From positions 92,335,795 to 92,399,794 of the forward strand of contig CM060977.1 of NCBI GenBank assembly GCA_030765065.1: a stretch of DNA of 64,000 nt. The letters are read 5' to 3'. Origin of the DNA: Deroplatys truncata (taxonomy: Eukaryota > Arthropoda > Insecta > Mantodea > Mantidae). The notes beneath the pieces are model-generated. The model made no database searches and was not told the origin of the DNA. It saw nothing but the letters and a program-made list of their open reading frames with translations. The position numbers were made by a program, and so were the translations under genes. Shown piece after piece: positions 63,475 to 64,000 of this stretch (position 1 is the stretch's first letter; each line of letters opens with the position of its first letter).

Positions 63475-64000
63475 AAAGCGGAGGATACCCAGTATCGATC
63501 AAGGGAATCCGGATATTGCACCTATCCCCCATGAGGGGGCACCCCCTGGAGGAAGGGATGAGGTGAAGAGAGACACCGGGTGCCTGAACTAGTAGTGACT
63601 ACACAGCAATGACAAGCTCCCTTCGGTTTCCAGGTATAAACGCCCCAACGGTAACGGACAGGCAGACCGGGAAATCCGCCACACATAGCGTCCAACGCCT
63701 CCACATGGGGCAGTCCTTGATCTCACAACCAGCCATAGGCCGAGGAACGGTGAAACCTCACAGACAACATCCTTTTTCCCCTGCCACGCTGCACCGAAAC
63801 ACCATCGCCGATACTTCCAAACCTGAAGCAAATCAAACGGAGTGGAGGATGAATGAAACGATAAATGGAGGGACAAAACCTACGGGGATGAAAGGAACCA
63901 CTCCAGCATTCGACTGACGTTCCAGGAAAACCCCCGAAAAAGCCCATGGGTCAGAGTGGGCTGTCGGCAAGATCGAGCCCGGGAGCTTCCGAATGCGGGC
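63475..64000 (-). repeat. SINE B copy running off the window end
   Basis: Minus reading GCCCGCATTCGGAAGCTCCC with B box CGGGCTCGATC, GGGCTTTTTCGGGGGTTTTC, GTCAGTCGAATGCTGGAGTG, and the 3' end TCATCCCTTCCTCCAGGGGG. The A-box part lies beyond base 64000. Confidence 0.9.

Overview
The window looks like repeat-dense intergenic DNA from an arthropod nuclear genome, probably an insect with a large genome. The grounds are mariner-type transposases, three abundant tRNA-derived SINE families, LTR and LINE debris, long microsatellites, and no bacterial gene organisation. I cannot name the species. I found no convincing host gene, functional tRNA, rRNA or CRISPR array. Almost every long open frame is a transposon remnant or a chance frame inside a repeat. 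Family names A, B, C, D, E, E-prime and H are local labels used only here.

Layout. 0-2.4 kb: a mariner deletion derivative (minus strand) split by a composite insert. 2.4-5.6 kb: a SINE B, then a decayed Ty3/gypsy element with two LTRs. 5.6-12.1 kb: copies of non-coding repeat D carrying nested SINEs, an LTR/leader fragment and a 366-bp TIR element. 13.2-18.8 kb: SINE B pieces, then a very young LTR element whose two 492-bp LTRs differ at one base and whose 3.9-kb interior lacks gag-pol (LARD-like). 19.3-20.1 kb: an isolated LTR. 21.9-25.2 kb: a complete but frameshifted Sailor-type (DD82E) Tc1/mariner transposon with a TAG array inside its left terminal repeat. 26-32 kb: SINEs, LINE debris and an LTR into which a D element has inserted.

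32.3-33.0 kb: a second mariner derivative with the same internal deletion as the first. 33.0-36.6 kb: repeat H and a cluster of SINE B copies. 37-43 kb: D copies and a solo LTR. 43.5-44.8 kb: a TIR-bounded IS630/mariner-like pseudogene. 45-52.7 kb: D, SINE A and SINE B copies. 52.7-56.7 kb: a third mariner copy, split by a 2.4-kb T-rich insert and by a D element. 56.7-58.1 kb: a second H segment carrying a 5'-truncated LINE. 59.0-61.0 kb: a D element and a hAT-family pseudogene. 62.3-63.5 kb: a long array built around a 14-bp palindrome. 63.5-64 kb: a SINE B running off the end.

The history can be read from nesting. Pre-insertion sites can be inferred by comparing paralogous copies in the window, and target-site duplications are visible for SINE A (13-14 bp), SINE B and C (14 bp), D (5-bp A/T-rich), the mariners and Sailor (TA), the LARD-like element (ATAT) and the 366-bp element (ACAGT). 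The SINEs need a LINE partner and the LARD-like element needs gag-pol from elsewhere. The LINE and transposase remnants here are all too damaged to provide those functions.
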